Shown here piece by piece: positions 21,191 to 32,833 of a stretch of 64,000 nucleotides of DNA (the stretch's first letter is position 1; each line of letters opens with the position of its first letter). The notes under the pieces are model-generated. The model searched no databases, was not told where the DNA came from, and saw nothing but the letters and a program-made list of their open reading frames with translations. Source of the DNA: Lunularia cruciata (taxonomy: Eukaryota > Streptophyta > Marchantiopsida > Lunulariales > Lunulariaceae); the NCBI GenBank assembly GCA_948567375.1, contig OX419757.1, positions 21,328,001 through 21,392,000 of the forward strand. The letters are read 5' to 3'. The position numbers were made by a program, and so were the translations under genes.

Positions 21191-23781
21191 ATATGATAAA
21201 TAGCCGGCAGGTCCTTCTTTGACATCAACCTCACCTTCTTGAGGGCCAAATTAAGCTGTCTCTTGTATAGCTTGTTATCTTCCCACAATTGCTTGAATGT
21301 AACGTTGGCATTTGTGGTGGCCAGATCGGCTATAATATCATATTGGGGAACTCCTCCCAATTTGACCGTCTTTGTCTTTGGCTTTGGATCCGAAGTCTCT
21401 CCATGTTCCCTCTTGACTTCGGGACGCTTCAAAATGGTGACAGGCTTGCTGATGGCCTTAACCCGAGGTTCCTCGGGTTGGCCCACCTTGGCTTGGATCA
21501 GACCCTTTACTTTGGATCGAATGTCCGCCAGAAAAATTGGAGACTTTGTCTTCGTCTCTTCTTCCAAACTCAGTTCCCGAGTCTTGAGTAATGCCTCCTT
21601 TAATTCTTTCTGCAAGGCTTTAGCTTTGGCTTTTGCGAGGATCTTTTCCTCCTTGGCCAAAAGAATGGCTTTTGGGCAAAGTCTCTTCGCCTTTTGGGAG
21701 GACGATGAGGTCGTACTCAGTTCTTTGGGATCACGCTTCTTCTTGCTGGAGCGTGTCTCAACCTTCAAAATTTCAAGATCCGGCCATTCTCCTTCTGAGG
21801 CCGGACTCCCTTCTTGAGGTCTTTCTTCCTCAAGAGTTATGCAATTTACATTCTTATGCCCCTTTGGCTGAAGTGCTGCACGCTCAGCGGAGGTCTGTAC
21901 ATACTTTACAGGCGGCTTCGGGTTTGGTGGGTGAGGGGATTGGTTGCCCGTATGCCCCGATCCTTTACAATTTCCGCATAGAGGAACGTACCCAATTTGC
22001 CTTCTTGGCTTGGGACAGTTTGGGGACCAATGTCCTATCAAGCCACAATTATAACAGGCTTCGGGTGCAACATTCTGAGGCTGATTTTGGTTGCTCATTG
22101 GTGGTCTTCATTGGTTTTCATGGAGGAGCATTGGGGTTATACTCCCTAGGTCCAAACCTCGGACCTTGATACAATGTGCTCGCTTGAGGCTGTACCTCCT
22201 GAGTTTGGTACACAACCTCCTCATCCTCGTCTTGGTTCCATCCCGGAACCCAATCAATTTGCTGCACCGAGAATGCATTACGAGTATTGCATTATGTGTT
22301 GGCGTGGCCAGATTTGCCACATGCTGTGCACCACACATTAGATCATCCAAATGCTGGGGCCTTCCTTTGGTCCTTGGCCCCAATCATCTGGATCTTGAAA
22401 TCCAAAAACTCCTTGATGAGGGCATCCAGCTTCGTATCCGCCTTATGTACACTCTTGGCTGGAGGAGTCACTGGTTTCTTGCCTCCACGTCTTTTGACTC
22501 GTCTTGGCTTGGATTCTTCTTTGGATTTCGAAGAAGAGCTCAAAGTCGTGGAAGATTTGTCCGAAGAAGGGGAGGTACTGTGTGAAGCTCTTCTTCTGGG
22601 CTTCTTGCCTTTCTTCTCCCGATTTCTCCGGTTACCGGTAGAGTGAGAGTGGGCCGCTTCATACCGAGCGACATGTTTGAGTACTTTGTCCAGGGAAGTT
22701 ACATTCCTCTCCCTGGCAAAGATTCGTATCTCCGGTGAAAGGCCCCCGAGGAACCAGGTAATGGCTTGGGCATCGGAGTAACCTACCACCCCCGATTGCT
22801 TGGGAACTCGGTTCAGTAGTGCCATGAATCACTTGGAGTAGTCTCTCAACTTCTCCTTCTTGCCACGGTCCAAATCGTTGAGTGCCGCAAAGACACTCGT
22901 ATTGTAATCAACTTCCCGGAATTGTTCCAGGAAGTTGTTTCTCAAGTCTGCCCAGTCCCCTGGTACAAACCCCTTCTGGGTCACATAGGTGTACTAGCTC
23001 CGAGCTTTCTTGCGGAGAAAACTTGGGAAAATTCTCAATCGATCCGCCGAGTCATGCTCCTTGTTAGCGAAGGAGATGACTTCAAATTCTTCAATGAATT
23101 CATCGGGGTCTTTGTCTTATTCTGTCCCCTTGTACTTCTGATATGCGTGTCGGGTGACAGGAAGCAAAGTCATTGTTCAATGCATTGGGATTGGCTGAGG
23201 TAATGTGGAACTTGACGAAATTGAAGGATTGGCTAGAATTGACGCCGTGTTGTCAGCCCAGGGATTCCAATTCGTCAAGTTCAAGGTGAGGTCTTCTTCA
23301 ACAATTTCTGCTATGAGGGTGTCGACTTCAACCCGAGTGGAAGATTCAAGATCAACACCTTTGAGTGGTTCTTCAAAATTCCTTTGGGACAACCGAGGAA
23401 TCGTTCGTAGAAGATGTTGACACTCGTCTTCCGTAAGTGTTCTTGCTGTCTTTTCTTGAACAAAGGTCTTCAAGGAAACAACTTCCTTTACAGCTCTAGG
23501 GGAAGTTGGTGTACTGGGCCGCAATGCATATGTTTGCCCACTCGATTCTTTCTTCTTCTTGGAAGAAGAGGGAGATGCGAAGTAGCCTTGCCAACCGCCT
23601 TCATGTTTCTTGTGGTCAATTTCTCGCAAGGCTTCTTGCACTTTGTGAAGAAGTTGAAACTCCGGCGCCTCTCGTTCAGTTTCGTCAACGATGGATGGGA
23701 CGTTTAGACATTAGTTTTCTTCACGCTGAAGTGCTCGTCTTTGAGCTCTCTCCTCCCGTTGTTCTCTCAATGCAGACATTC
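21190..23781 (-). CDS. gag, element A (capsid and zinc knuckles)
   Basis: The ATG at 23781 lies about 60 bases after the primer site. The frame is open in pieces (23641-23177, 22825-22343, 22098-21070) separated by stops and shifts. The capsid part contains a Trp-Phe-Leu-Gly-Gly-Leu-Ser-Pro-Glu-Ile block near 22735. Three knuckle-like motifs follow: Cys-Thr-Ala-Cys-Gly-Lys-Ser-Gly-His near 22320; a full CCHC (Cys-Tyr-Asn-Cys-Gly-Leu-Ile-Gly-His ... Asn-Cys) near 22050; and a Cys-Gly-Asn-Cys ... Gly-His lacking the last Cys near 21970. A basic Lys-rich tail leads to protease. A' has the same organisation (from 52203). Confidence 0.85.
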
Positions 23782-23843
23782 AATTTGCGTTGCTACCCAA
23801 TTTCCAATTTTGCTTCGTATTCTTCCACTTCCGAGATTTGTAT

Positions 23844-23860
23844 CCCTGGCAGCGGTGCCA
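23844..23860 (-). promoter_or_regulatory. Primer binding site of element A (tRNA-Asp type)
   Basis: Sense TGGCACCGCTGCCAGGG begins 7 bases after the 5' LTR end (23868). It differs at a few positions from the TGGCGCCGTTGCCGGGGA site of Athila-type elements, which pairs with the 3' end of plant tRNA-Asp. A' keeps a closer version at 52122-52140. Confidence 0.8.
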
Positions 23861-23867
23861 AAAATCA

Positions 23868-24051
23868 TGTGACAACCTGGCAAATATCACTTTTGCAGTA
23901 ATCGGGCAAGTAAAGTTCGTTCCCACAGAGATACGAGTCAGAATTGGTCAAATACAAAGCAAAGTAACAATTTTAGTTCTTCTTGGTTGTGTCTTTAATC
24001 TTTCAAGTAGAAACCACACCCAGAAGAGAGTAACAAGCACTGATTCACAGT
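23868..24051 (-). repeat. 5' LTR of element A, sense 3' end segment
   Basis: The segment reads TGTGACAACC on plus at 23868 next to the primer site. It is 184 bp of the 5' LTR; the rest resumes at 27840 beyond an inserted solo LTR. Its last 5 bases (24047-24051, acagt) are repeated at 27835-27839 as target duplication. Confidence 0.92.
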
Positions 24052-27000
24052 TGTGACAACCCGGCAAATATCACTTTTGCGGTAATCGGGTAAGTAAAGT
24101 TCGTTCCCGCAGAGATACGAGTCAGAATTGGTCAAATACGAAGCAAAGTAACAATTTCGGTTCTTCTTGAGTTCTTCTTTAGTCTCTCAGGTAGAAACCA
24201 CACCCAAAAGAGAGTAACAAGCACTAACTCGCAGTTTTGTCACAAATTAACACTCCATAATCACAACTCCATCAAATCTTTCCAAACAATCTTGATTGTG
24301 ATGATTCAGGCTCTCCCAAAAATGGCACTTCACTGCAAAACGACTTCGCCTCAGAATTGTGTTCCACCCCTCCATTGAAGGCACAACTTCCTCGATCAAA
24401 ATTGCTTCACATCAACCTCGCACTGCGCTCACAAATGCAGAATACTACCAACACTACAATTCCTTTCAGATCTGTCAAGGCATTGCTTTGATTGCACTTC
24501 ACTCAAGATCAAACACACAGAATGAGGATCAAGGCTATGGAATCCAACATCCAACAAGCACACTGACTTGCACTTTGAATTTCTCCAAACACTCACAAAC
24601 ACAATTGCAAAATTGATACTCAGAATCAAGCTCAAGCGATGAGCACTGCTTCACAGCACTTTGCTTTATCTATTCTTAGAAATAATGAGCACTAAACAAC
24701 ATGATACTGCAAATGCCACTCTTAAGTAGTGAACAAATCGACAGTTCTAACAACTATACCGTTCTACCACAACTATTCTAACCTGTAGATCCGAAATGAC
24801 AATGCACCTCTTCATATCTGCCCCTTCAAATCTCAAATTGGTTACTAATCCGATCCGATGTCTACTTCTTCCTTGGCTTTTAAACCCGAACCCGAAGTAA
24901 TCTTACTTCCTACTACTCTGTCCTCGGGTTTCAGATATCCTACATCTTCTACCAGATCCATCAATTCTCTTTCCTGATCTGAAATTGCACTAGTGTGTAA
25001 TTTATCTAACTCTTCATCCTTTGACCCACTCTTCTCTAATGTCTCTGAGGGCAACTCCGAAGACATTTGGATCCCTATGTTATCTACCTTGGGTTTTGCT
25101 TTAACATCCTGTCGAAGCTTTTCTAACTCTATTCTCACTAAGTCTAATCTAATCGCAATATTGTCTTCTACCTCTAATATCTTCCTATCTACACGAGTTC
25201 TCAATTTAATCAACAAAGCGTTCATCTCGGTGTCTTTTGCTTGTCTTCGCCTCGTCTCCTGCACCAACAGTTTCAACTCGTGCAATCTCGTCTCTTCAAT
25301 TCAAATGCTGGCCTCTGTACTCAACATTGCATTCACTCTGAGGACTATTTCCTTCAATGGCTCCAATCTTGTCTTGCATTTGTGTTCCTGATCTGCAAGC
25401 CATTCTTCTCTATACATTGCCAATTCTTCTTTGAATTCGGCCTTCACCGCTTCCTTCTCTTTCTCCTTCTGTTCAACCTTCTCTTCTTGATTACGAAGTA
25501 ATTCTCGTAATCTCTCTTCTTCTCTATATCTCGCAGCCAACTCTTGCTGCTAGAGTTGCTTCTTCTTCTCCTCCATACTCTCCATCACTCGATCAAGCTC
25601 TTGATCCTTCAATGCTACCCTCGCCATAGCATGGATAAGTTCAACTCTTTTGATCAGCAAACTGCTGCTTCAAGATTTCATGCTCTGCTACTTGTCTCTC
25701 CCTTGCAATGTCACTCTTCCTCGCAAGATCTTCTCGATAACTCACTTCTCTCTTCAGGTCTTTGATTACCTGACTCCTCTCGACTGCTTCCGCTCGCAAT
25801 ACTTCTCTCTCTTCCTCACCTCGGGTTATACTCTTCTTCAACTCTGAGTTTTCTTCTTCTAATCTTGATAAGACCTGCAACACAGTCTTCACCTCTAGAC
25901 AAGTAGACTGCATCTCCTTCTTCTTCTTCTCCATCTTCACCAACAACGGGCATACTACCATCTACAGGTAATCTACTCCATTACTGGCAACTTCATCCTC
26001 CCGCGGAGTGATCTCTCTTCTTTCCTCGTGTTCTCTCGATACTCGCCTTCTTCTTTGGAGTCTTTGTATCGGGATTGATGCCTCACTGCCCGAGCTTCCT
26101 TCTACCTCTTCCTTCACTCTACTCGATCCCGCTTCACACTTCACCTTACGTCTCGAGCAAATTCCTTGCTGTAATGCGATCTTCTTCTCCTTGCGCACTG
26201 GTACTTCGTCTTCCAATGCCGCATTGTCTTCGGTTTCTACTTCGGCTTGCATTTCTTCTTCATATTCTTCCACCGCTGGTACCGATGCCATCTCTCCTCC
26301 TTCCTCACTGTCACTGCTTGTATCTCCACTTTGCAATGTCAGCTCAGGTTCCTCCTCACGTTCCGAGTCCTCCGTTTTGAGCTCGGCTTCGCCTTCTGAG
26401 TCTTCATCTTCCGACTCAATCACTACCATTCCTCACCTCGGATTATTTTTCTGCATTTTCCAAGGTTTCTTGTTTTCTTCGGCTTTTGCTTGCCGAGTTC
26501 TCTTCTTCATCGGGGTACTTTCAACGACCTCCATGTTCTTCCCTGTCTTCGCGTAGTAATTGTCCGTGCTCCGGATTTGGAGAATGTATTGCTGCTCCTC
26601 CGCGTCGACTTCTCTTCTCAAATCAGGATGGAAATGAGACACCATTCGATTACGCTCCGCCAAATTGAGCAGATTTAACTCGAGGTAAAAATGTGCTGCA
26701 AATGGTACGATGTAGTGTGGAGGCGACTTATCCCGCAGATTCCACACCATCTGCCTCGTTCTTCCGTGAAAGCACCTTGCTCAATTGATTGGTTCTCTTG
26801 CAAATAACTTGTGAAAGAACACCGCTTGGTGTTTCATCACATAGGTAGTTCTCTCCGGCTTCAGAAGGGCCATTAGTGCACTCACAATTCCTCTCCTCAC
26901 AGGGTCTTTGTAGCTCTCAACTTTATACCCATTCTTTGTCCTCTTTGACGAGAAGGCATCTCTCACCTCTTGCGTTTCTTGGGCTATCTCTCCTTTCCCC

Positions 27001-27834
27001 AAGAACGTGGCTCCCTGCTCCGAGCCTGCCTCCTTCCCGAGTACGAGTCTCCAATCCGACTCTGTCCAGCAAGCCGGATTTCCTCTCTTCCCTTCTTCCT
27101 TGGGACCATTGAGACATTTACTCTCGATGATTTCTATCATGAATCCTGGAAAACTTACGTTCCAGTTCCATGCCAAAAAAGTGATCCGAAGTCGGCTCAA
27201 GACTTTGATCCTCGCTACTATATCTAATCTCCGAATTGCATGATTTCTCATTGCAAATTCGGAGTTCTTCTTCCCTCCTCCCATCTCTTCTGCTTTCTTA
27301 CTGTCTCTTGATTTCTCTCTCGCGACTTCTCCCTTGCACACTAACACAAGTCCAACTCTATTTCCCTTTCCCCGATCACCTGCAAGACGACTCCTCAACG
27401 GCAAAGGAAAATTGCTCAACATTTCGTCGTTGCAGTTTTGATTTTTATAGAGTTGCACTTCTTCGTCTTCTGTCGCTTTGAGTTTCTACCGAGAAATCAC
27501 ACCTCCGGCATGCACCTGTCACTATCACTCAACCTTTGCGCGTATGAGCCGCCTGTTTTGAAATGGCCACTTCTTGAATTTCTCGCCCTGACGAAAGGTT
27601 GTTAGACTGTCTTTGCCTCGGGTTGAGCTCCCCCTCGAGCCAAAGACCATTTACTTCATATTGTATGCTGACACGGCATTTCCGAGTACTTCGCCTTATG
27701 ACCCAAAGTCACTTTACTTTGGGTTTCATCCTGAAGACAATTTGCTTTGTCTTCTTTGGCCATACATGCGCAATCCGACTTCTCTATACACTTCTTCTCC
27801 TTTATTTTGAAAAAAAAAAAATGTCGGCACCACA
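24052..27834 (-). mobile_element. Solo A-type LTR (3783 bp) inserted in the 5' LTR of element A
   Basis: A complete LTR (plus-strand TGTGACAACC at 24052 to ...GCACCACA at 27834) is flanked by the duplication ACAGT (24047-24051 and 27835-27839). It has no primer site, no polypurine tract and no internal region, so it is a solo LTR. The ORF-bearing LTR can evidently persist and be inherited alone. Confidence 0.92.
24845..27458 (-). pseudogene. LTR-encoded ORF, copy in the solo LTR
   Basis: Same product as in the 3' LTR of A, about 871 codons from the first Met to the final Ile-Gly-Ser-Asp and stop. It is open in blocks: 27458-26781 (225 codons, basic N-terminal domain), 26750-26433, 26429-25962 (acidic region), 25961-25641 and 25285-24845 (coiled-coil end). 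Blocks are separated by single stops, several at codons that are Gln or Arg in sister copies, a CpG/CHG deamination pattern. Its C-terminal stop is intact, which defines the normal end of the protein. Confidence 0.8.
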
Positions 27835-27839
27835 ACAGT

Positions 27840-30800
27840 CTTATCATGAATTCACACTTCTTAATCACAACTCCATCAAATCTTTCCAAACAATCTTGAT
27901 TGTGATGATTCAGGCTCTCCCAAAAACAACACTTCACTGCAAAACAACTTCACCTCAGAATTGTGTTCCACCCCTCCACTGAAGGCACAACTTCCTCGAT
28001 CGAAATTGCTTCACATCAACTTTGCACTATACTCACAAATGCAGAATACTACCAACACTACAATTCCTCTCAGATCTGTCAAGGCATTGCTTCAATTGCA
28101 CTTCACTCAAGATCAAACACACAGAATGAAGATCAAGGCTGTGGAATCCAACATCCAACAAGCACACTTACTTGCACTTTGAATTTCTCCAAACACTCAC
28201 AAACACAATTGCAAAGTTGATACTTGGAATCAAGCTCAAGCGACAAGCACTGCTTCGCAGCACTTCGCTGTATCTATTCTCAAAAATAATGAGCACTGAA
28301 CAACATTTTCCTACAATTGCCACTCTTAAATAGTGAAGCAATCGACAATTCTAACAACTATACCGTTCTACCACAACTGTTCTAACCTGCAGATCCGAAA
28401 TGACATGCACCTCTTCATATCTGCCCCTTGAAATTTCAAATCGGTTACTAATCCAATCCGATGTCTACTTCGTCCTCGGCTTTCAAACCCAAACCCGAAG
28501 TAATCTTACTTCCTACTATCTTTTCCTCGGGTTTCAGATCTTCTACTTCTACCAATTCCAACAATTCTCTTTTTTGATCTGAAATTTCACTAGTGGGTAA
28601 TCTATCTAACTCCTTATCTCTTGACCCACTCTTCTCTAATGTCTTTGATGGCAACTCCGAAGACATTTGGACTCCTATGTTATCTACTTTGGGTTTTGCT
28701 TTAACATCTTTCCGAAGTTTTCTAGCTCTATCTTCACTAAGTCTAATCTAATGGAAATGTTATCCTCTACTTCCAACACCTTCCTATCTACACGAGTTCT
28801 TAATTTTATTAACAAGGCATTCATCTCCGTGTCCTTTGCTTATCTTTGCCTCGTCTCTTGCACCAACAACTTCAACTCGTGCAGATGCGCTTCTTCAATT
28901 TGAATGTTGGCTTATGTACTTAACATTGCGTTCACTCTGAGGACTATCTCCTTCAATGGCTCCAATCTTGTCTTCCTCTCTTGTTCCCGATCTGCAAGCC
29001 ATTCCTCTCTGCACATCGCCAACTCTTCCTTGAACTCGGCTTTCACCGCTTCCTTCTCTTTCTCCTTCTATTCAACCTTCTCTTCTTGATTACGAAGTAA
29101 CTCTTGTAATCTCTCTTCTTCTCTATATCTCGCAGCCAACTCTCGTTGCTAGAGTTGCTTCTTCTCCTCCATACTTTCCATCACTCTATCAAGCTCTTGA
29201 TCCTTTGATGCTATCCTCGCCACAACATGGATAAGCTCTACTCTTGAATCAGCAAATTGCTGCTTCAAGATTTTGGTTTCAGCTACCTATCTTTCCCTTG
29301 CGATATCACTCTTCCTTGCAAGATCCTCTCGATAGATCACTTCTCTCTTCAGGTCTTTGATTACCTGACTTGTCTCGATTGCCTCCGCTCGCAATACTTC
29401 TCTCTCCTCTTCACCTCGGATTACACTCCTCCTCAACTCCGAGTTCTCTTCTTCTAATCTTGCTACCACCTGCAGTACAGTCTTTACCTCGGGACAAGTC
29501 GACTGCATCTCCTTCTTCTTTTGCTCCAACTTTACAAGCAGCGGGCACACTACCTCTCGCAGGTATTCCACTCCATCACTGGCAACTTCTTCCTCCCGCG
29601 GAGGGGTCTCTCTTCTCTCCTCGTGTTCTTGCAATACTCGCCTTCTTCTCTGGAGTCTTCGTATCGGGATTGATGCCTCACTGCCCGAGCTTTCTTCTAC
29701 CTCTGTCTTCACCCTACTCGGCCCCGCCTCACACTTTGCCTTATGTCACGAGCAAACTCCTCACTGGACTGCGATCTTCTTCTCCTCTGGCACCGGTACT
29801 TTGTCTTCCAGCGCTGTATTGTCTTCGGCTTCTACCTCGGCCTGCACTTCTTCTTCGTATTCTTCAGCCACTAGCGCCGAGGTCATTTCTCCACCATCCT
29901 CACTATCACTGCTTGTATCTCCGCTCTGTAGTGTAAGCTTAGGTTCCTCCTCATGCTCCGAGTCCTCCGTCTTGAGCTCGGCCTTGCCTTCTGAGTCTTC
30001 ATCTTCTGACTCAATTACCACCATTCCTCACCTCGGGTTACTTTTTTGCATCTTCCAAGGTTTCTTGTTTTCTTTGGCTTCTGCTTGCCGAGTCCTCTTC
30101 TTCGTCGGGGTACTTACTACGACCTCCATGTTTTTCCCTGTCTTCGCATAGTAATTGTCCGTGCTCCTGATTTGCAAAATGTATTGCTGCTCCTCGACAT
30201 CGACCTCCTTTTGCACATTCGGATGGAAGTGCGACACCATCCGATTTCACTCCGCCGAGTTCAGCAAATTGAGCCCGAGGTAGAAATGCGCTGCAAATGG
30301 CACAATATAATGTGGAGGTGACCTATCCCGCAGATTCCACACCATCTGCCTCGTTCTCCTGTGAAAACACCTCACCCAATTAATTGGTTCTCCTGCAAAC
30401 AATTTGTGAAAGAACACCGCTTGGTGTTTCATCACATATGTTGTTCTCTCTGGCTTCAGGATTGCCATCAAAGCACTCACAATTCCTCTCTTGACAGGGT
30501 CTTTTTAACTTTCTACCTTGTACCCATTCTTTGTTCTCTTTGACAAGAAGGCATCTCTCACCTCCTGAGTTTCTTGGGCTATCTCTCCTTTCCCCGAGAA
30601 CGTGGCTCCCTGCTCCAAGCCTGCCTCCTTCCCGAGTACGAGTCTCCAATCCGACTCTGTCCAGCGAGCCGAATTTCCTCTCTTCCCTTCTTCCTTGGGT
30701 CCATCAAGACACTTACTCTTGATGATTTCTGTCATGAATCATGGAAAACTTACGTTCTAGTTCCATGCCAGAAATGTGATCCAAAGTCGGCTCAAGACTT

Positions 30801-31431
30801 TGATCCTCGCTACTACATCTAATCTCCGAATTGCATGATTTCTCACTGCAAATTTGGAGTTCTTCTTTCCTCCTCCCATCTCTTCTGCTTTCTCACTTTC
30901 TCTCGATTTCACTCTCACGACTTCTCCCTTGTGCACTAACACGAGCCCAACTCTATTTCCCTTTCCCCGATCACCTGCAAGACGACTCCTCAATGGCAAA
31001 GGAAAATTGCTTGACATTTTGTTGTTGCAGTTTTGATTTTTATAGAGTTGCACTTCTTCGTCTTCCGTCACCTTGAGTTTCTACCGAGAAATCACACCTC
31101 CGGCATGCACCTATCACTGTCAATCAACGTTCGCGCGTATGAGCCATTAGTTTTGAAACGGCTCCCTCTTGAATTTCTTGCCCCGATGAAAGGTTGTTAG
31201 ACTATCTTCGCCTCGGGTTGAGCTCCCCCCAATCCAAAGACAAATTACTTCGTATTGTATGCTGACATGGCATTTCCGAGTACTTTGCCTTATGACCCGA
31301 AGTCACTTTACTTCGGGTTTCATCCCGAAGACAATTTTTTTCGCCTTTTTCGGCCATACAGGCGCAATCCGACTTCTCTATACACTTCTTCTCCTTTATT
31401 CTGAAAAAGAAACAAAAATGTGGGCACCACA
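27840..31431 (-). repeat. 5' LTR of element A, main segment
   Basis: This is 3592 bp continuing the 5' LTR. Its outer edge (plus ...GGGCACCACA, 31431) is followed by the element target duplication TACTC. Together with 23868-24051 it totals 3776 bp, the same length as the 3' LTR. Confidence 0.92.
28448..31071 (-). pseudogene. LTR-encoded ORF, copy in the 5' LTR of A
   Basis: About 875 codons in the same layout as the other copies. Open blocks include 31071-30757 (basic N terminus), 30735-30505, 30480-30247, 30240-30028, 30024-29761 (acidic), 29712-29287 and 28666-28448 (C-terminal end with the same Ser-Ser-Glu-Leu-Pro motif). It has more stops than the 3' LTR copy. The ATG at 31071 corresponds to the start of the 3' LTR frame at 17325. 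In this position the ORF would lie upstream of the genomic RNA start, so it could be read only from a promoter inside the LTR. Confidence 0.8.
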
Positions 31432-31436
31432 TACTC

Positions 31437-32398
31437 CCATAAATTGCATGAATCCTCTTATCCCAATGATGTTTAGTCCCCTCCATCTTTGCATGTTTGG
31501 CCAACATCATGCACAAGGTCTGATTGGTTCTCTTTGCCAAGCCATTGGAATTTGGCTTATATGATGTAGTTACTCTATGGGTGATAGAGAAATGTTGTAG
31601 CATGGCTGTAGTGATGTTTCTTGTAAACTCTCCTCCTCTATCAAAAACTAGCTCCAAAGGGTATCCAAACCTAGTGATAATGTGTTCATAAAGAAATCTA
31701 CCCATTTCATCTTCATTCTTGTCCTTCAATGGTCTAGCTTCAACCCACTTGGTAAGGTAATTAGTAACTACCACAATGTACCAATTGTTCCTTGGGGTTC
31801 TATTAAGAGGACCTACAAAATCAATTCCCCACTTCTCAAAAGGTCCTAGCAATGGAATTGATCTAAGTGGTGGAGTGGAAATAGTGTTTCTAGCAAAAGC
31901 TTGACAAACATGACAAGGTTTGCAATAATCAAAACAATCCTTGAAAATCCCTCTCCAATGGTAACCTACATATGGAATCTTGAAAGTTATCACCTTTCTT
32001 GCAAAATGTCTTCCACACACTAAACCTTCATGAAACTCCTTTATGAGTAAGATAGACTCTTCCTTACCCATTGCTCTTCGAAGTAGACCATCTGCTTCTT
32101 GGTGAAAAAGAATATCCTCCACCATTGTGTAAGGTCTAGATCTTGCTGCAAGGGCCTTCCTTTCCCTAGCATGCATCCCTTTTGGATAGTTACCTCTTGT
32201 CAAAAAATGCACAAGCTCCTTGTACTTTATTGAAACCTCTTGAGTGATTGATATTGTCATGAGCTCCTCATCTGGGAAGGAATCATCCACTAGCTCATCT
32301 CCATCATGATCATAAGCCTTGGATAAAAAATCAACATCTGCATGTTTCTTTCCAGGCCTACCCTCAATGGTGTAGTCATACTCAAACAAGAGTATCAT
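31437..32398 (-). pseudogene. Integrase, N-terminal and core part, element B
   Basis: A frame of 398 codons (32398-31202) runs from the end of RNase H (Asp-Val-Asp-Phe-Leu-Ser-Lys) through integrase, then artificially into element A beyond 31437. HHCC module: His-Glu-Gly ... Gly-Arg-His, then Cys-Lys-Pro-Cys-His-Val-Cys. Core: Gly-Ile-Asp-Phe-Val-Gly-Pro near 31820, Phe-Asp-Arg-Gly-Gly-Glu near 31645, and 36 residues later Lys (Leu-Ala-Lys-Arg) where Glu is expected. Element A cut it between the Ala-Ile and Glu-Tyr-Arg-Thr-Thr codons, and the fragment at 13518-13904 completes it. Confidence 0.85.
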
Positions 32399-32446
32399 TC
32401 ACCTTGCTAGCCTCCCTTCCACATTAGGCTTGTTGAAGATGTACTT

Positions 32447-32812
32447 TTAAGCCTTGTGATCCATGACAATTGTGGCTTTCCCTCCAATCAAGTAGTGTCT
32501 AAACTTCTTGAGACCAAAGATCATTGCCAACCCTTCTCTTTGCATGACCAAGTAGTTCTTTTCTGTTGAAACCATCTGCCTACTAGCATAAGCTATGAGA
32601 TGATCATACATATCTTGGTCTAATTGACTAAGAGTGCATCCTATAGCTACATTAGAAGAATTAGTGTAGAGGATGAAAGGTTTACTCCAATCTGGTTTAA
32701 CAAGAATTGGAGTTTCAACAAGGGATTGCTTGAGCTCCTCAAAAGCTTTGAGAGCCTCTTTGTCTTCCAAAATCACCATGTAACCTACACCCTTCTTCAT
32801 AGAGATGGTCAA
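32447..32812 (-). pseudogene. RNase H, element B
   Basis: A frame of 121 codons. It shows Pro-Phe-Ile-Leu-Tyr-Thr-Asn-Ser-Ser (the first catalytic Asp of the usual Thr-Asp-Ala is Asn), Gln-Arg-Glu-Gly-Leu-Ala (Glu kept) and Val-Met-Asp-His-Lys-Ala (Asp kept). The first Asp change would abolish activity. The final Asp lies in the next frame at about 32330. Confidence 0.8.
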
Positions 32813-32833
32813 TGCATAAGCCTTGTTGGAAAA

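Larger units (their letters stand above)
13910..31431 (-). mobile_element. Element A: nearly intact Ty3/gypsy element with 3.78 kb ORF-bearing LTRs
   Basis: The target duplication TACTC flanks the element at 13905-13909 and 31432-31436. The 3' LTR is 13910-17685. The internal region 17686-23867 has polypurine tract, integrase, RNase H/RT, protease, gag and primer site. The 5' LTR is 23868-24051 plus 27840-31431, split by a solo LTR. Both LTRs measure 3776 bp once the insertion is removed. The tRNA-Asp-type primer site and the RT/integrase style place it near the Athila/Tat (OTA) side of gypsy elements. It is the youngest complete element here: RT-RNase H is open over 564 codons. Confidence 0.93.

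Noticed and set aside
21239-22169. Plus-strand frames of 178-192 codons across gag of element A
   Set aside because: They are antisense to the zinc-knuckle and Lys-rich gag region; the minus frame has clear CCHC and protease motifs.
23868-31431. Tandem LTR-LTR array or head-to-tail duplicated elements
   Set aside because: The perfect ACAGT duplication and the exact sum of lengths (184 + 3592 = 3776) show a solo LTR inserted in the 5' LTR instead.
31202-31436. C-terminal end of the 398-codon integrase frame of element B
   Set aside because: The last about 78 codons read from the LTR of the inserted element A; the true continuation is at 13518-13904.
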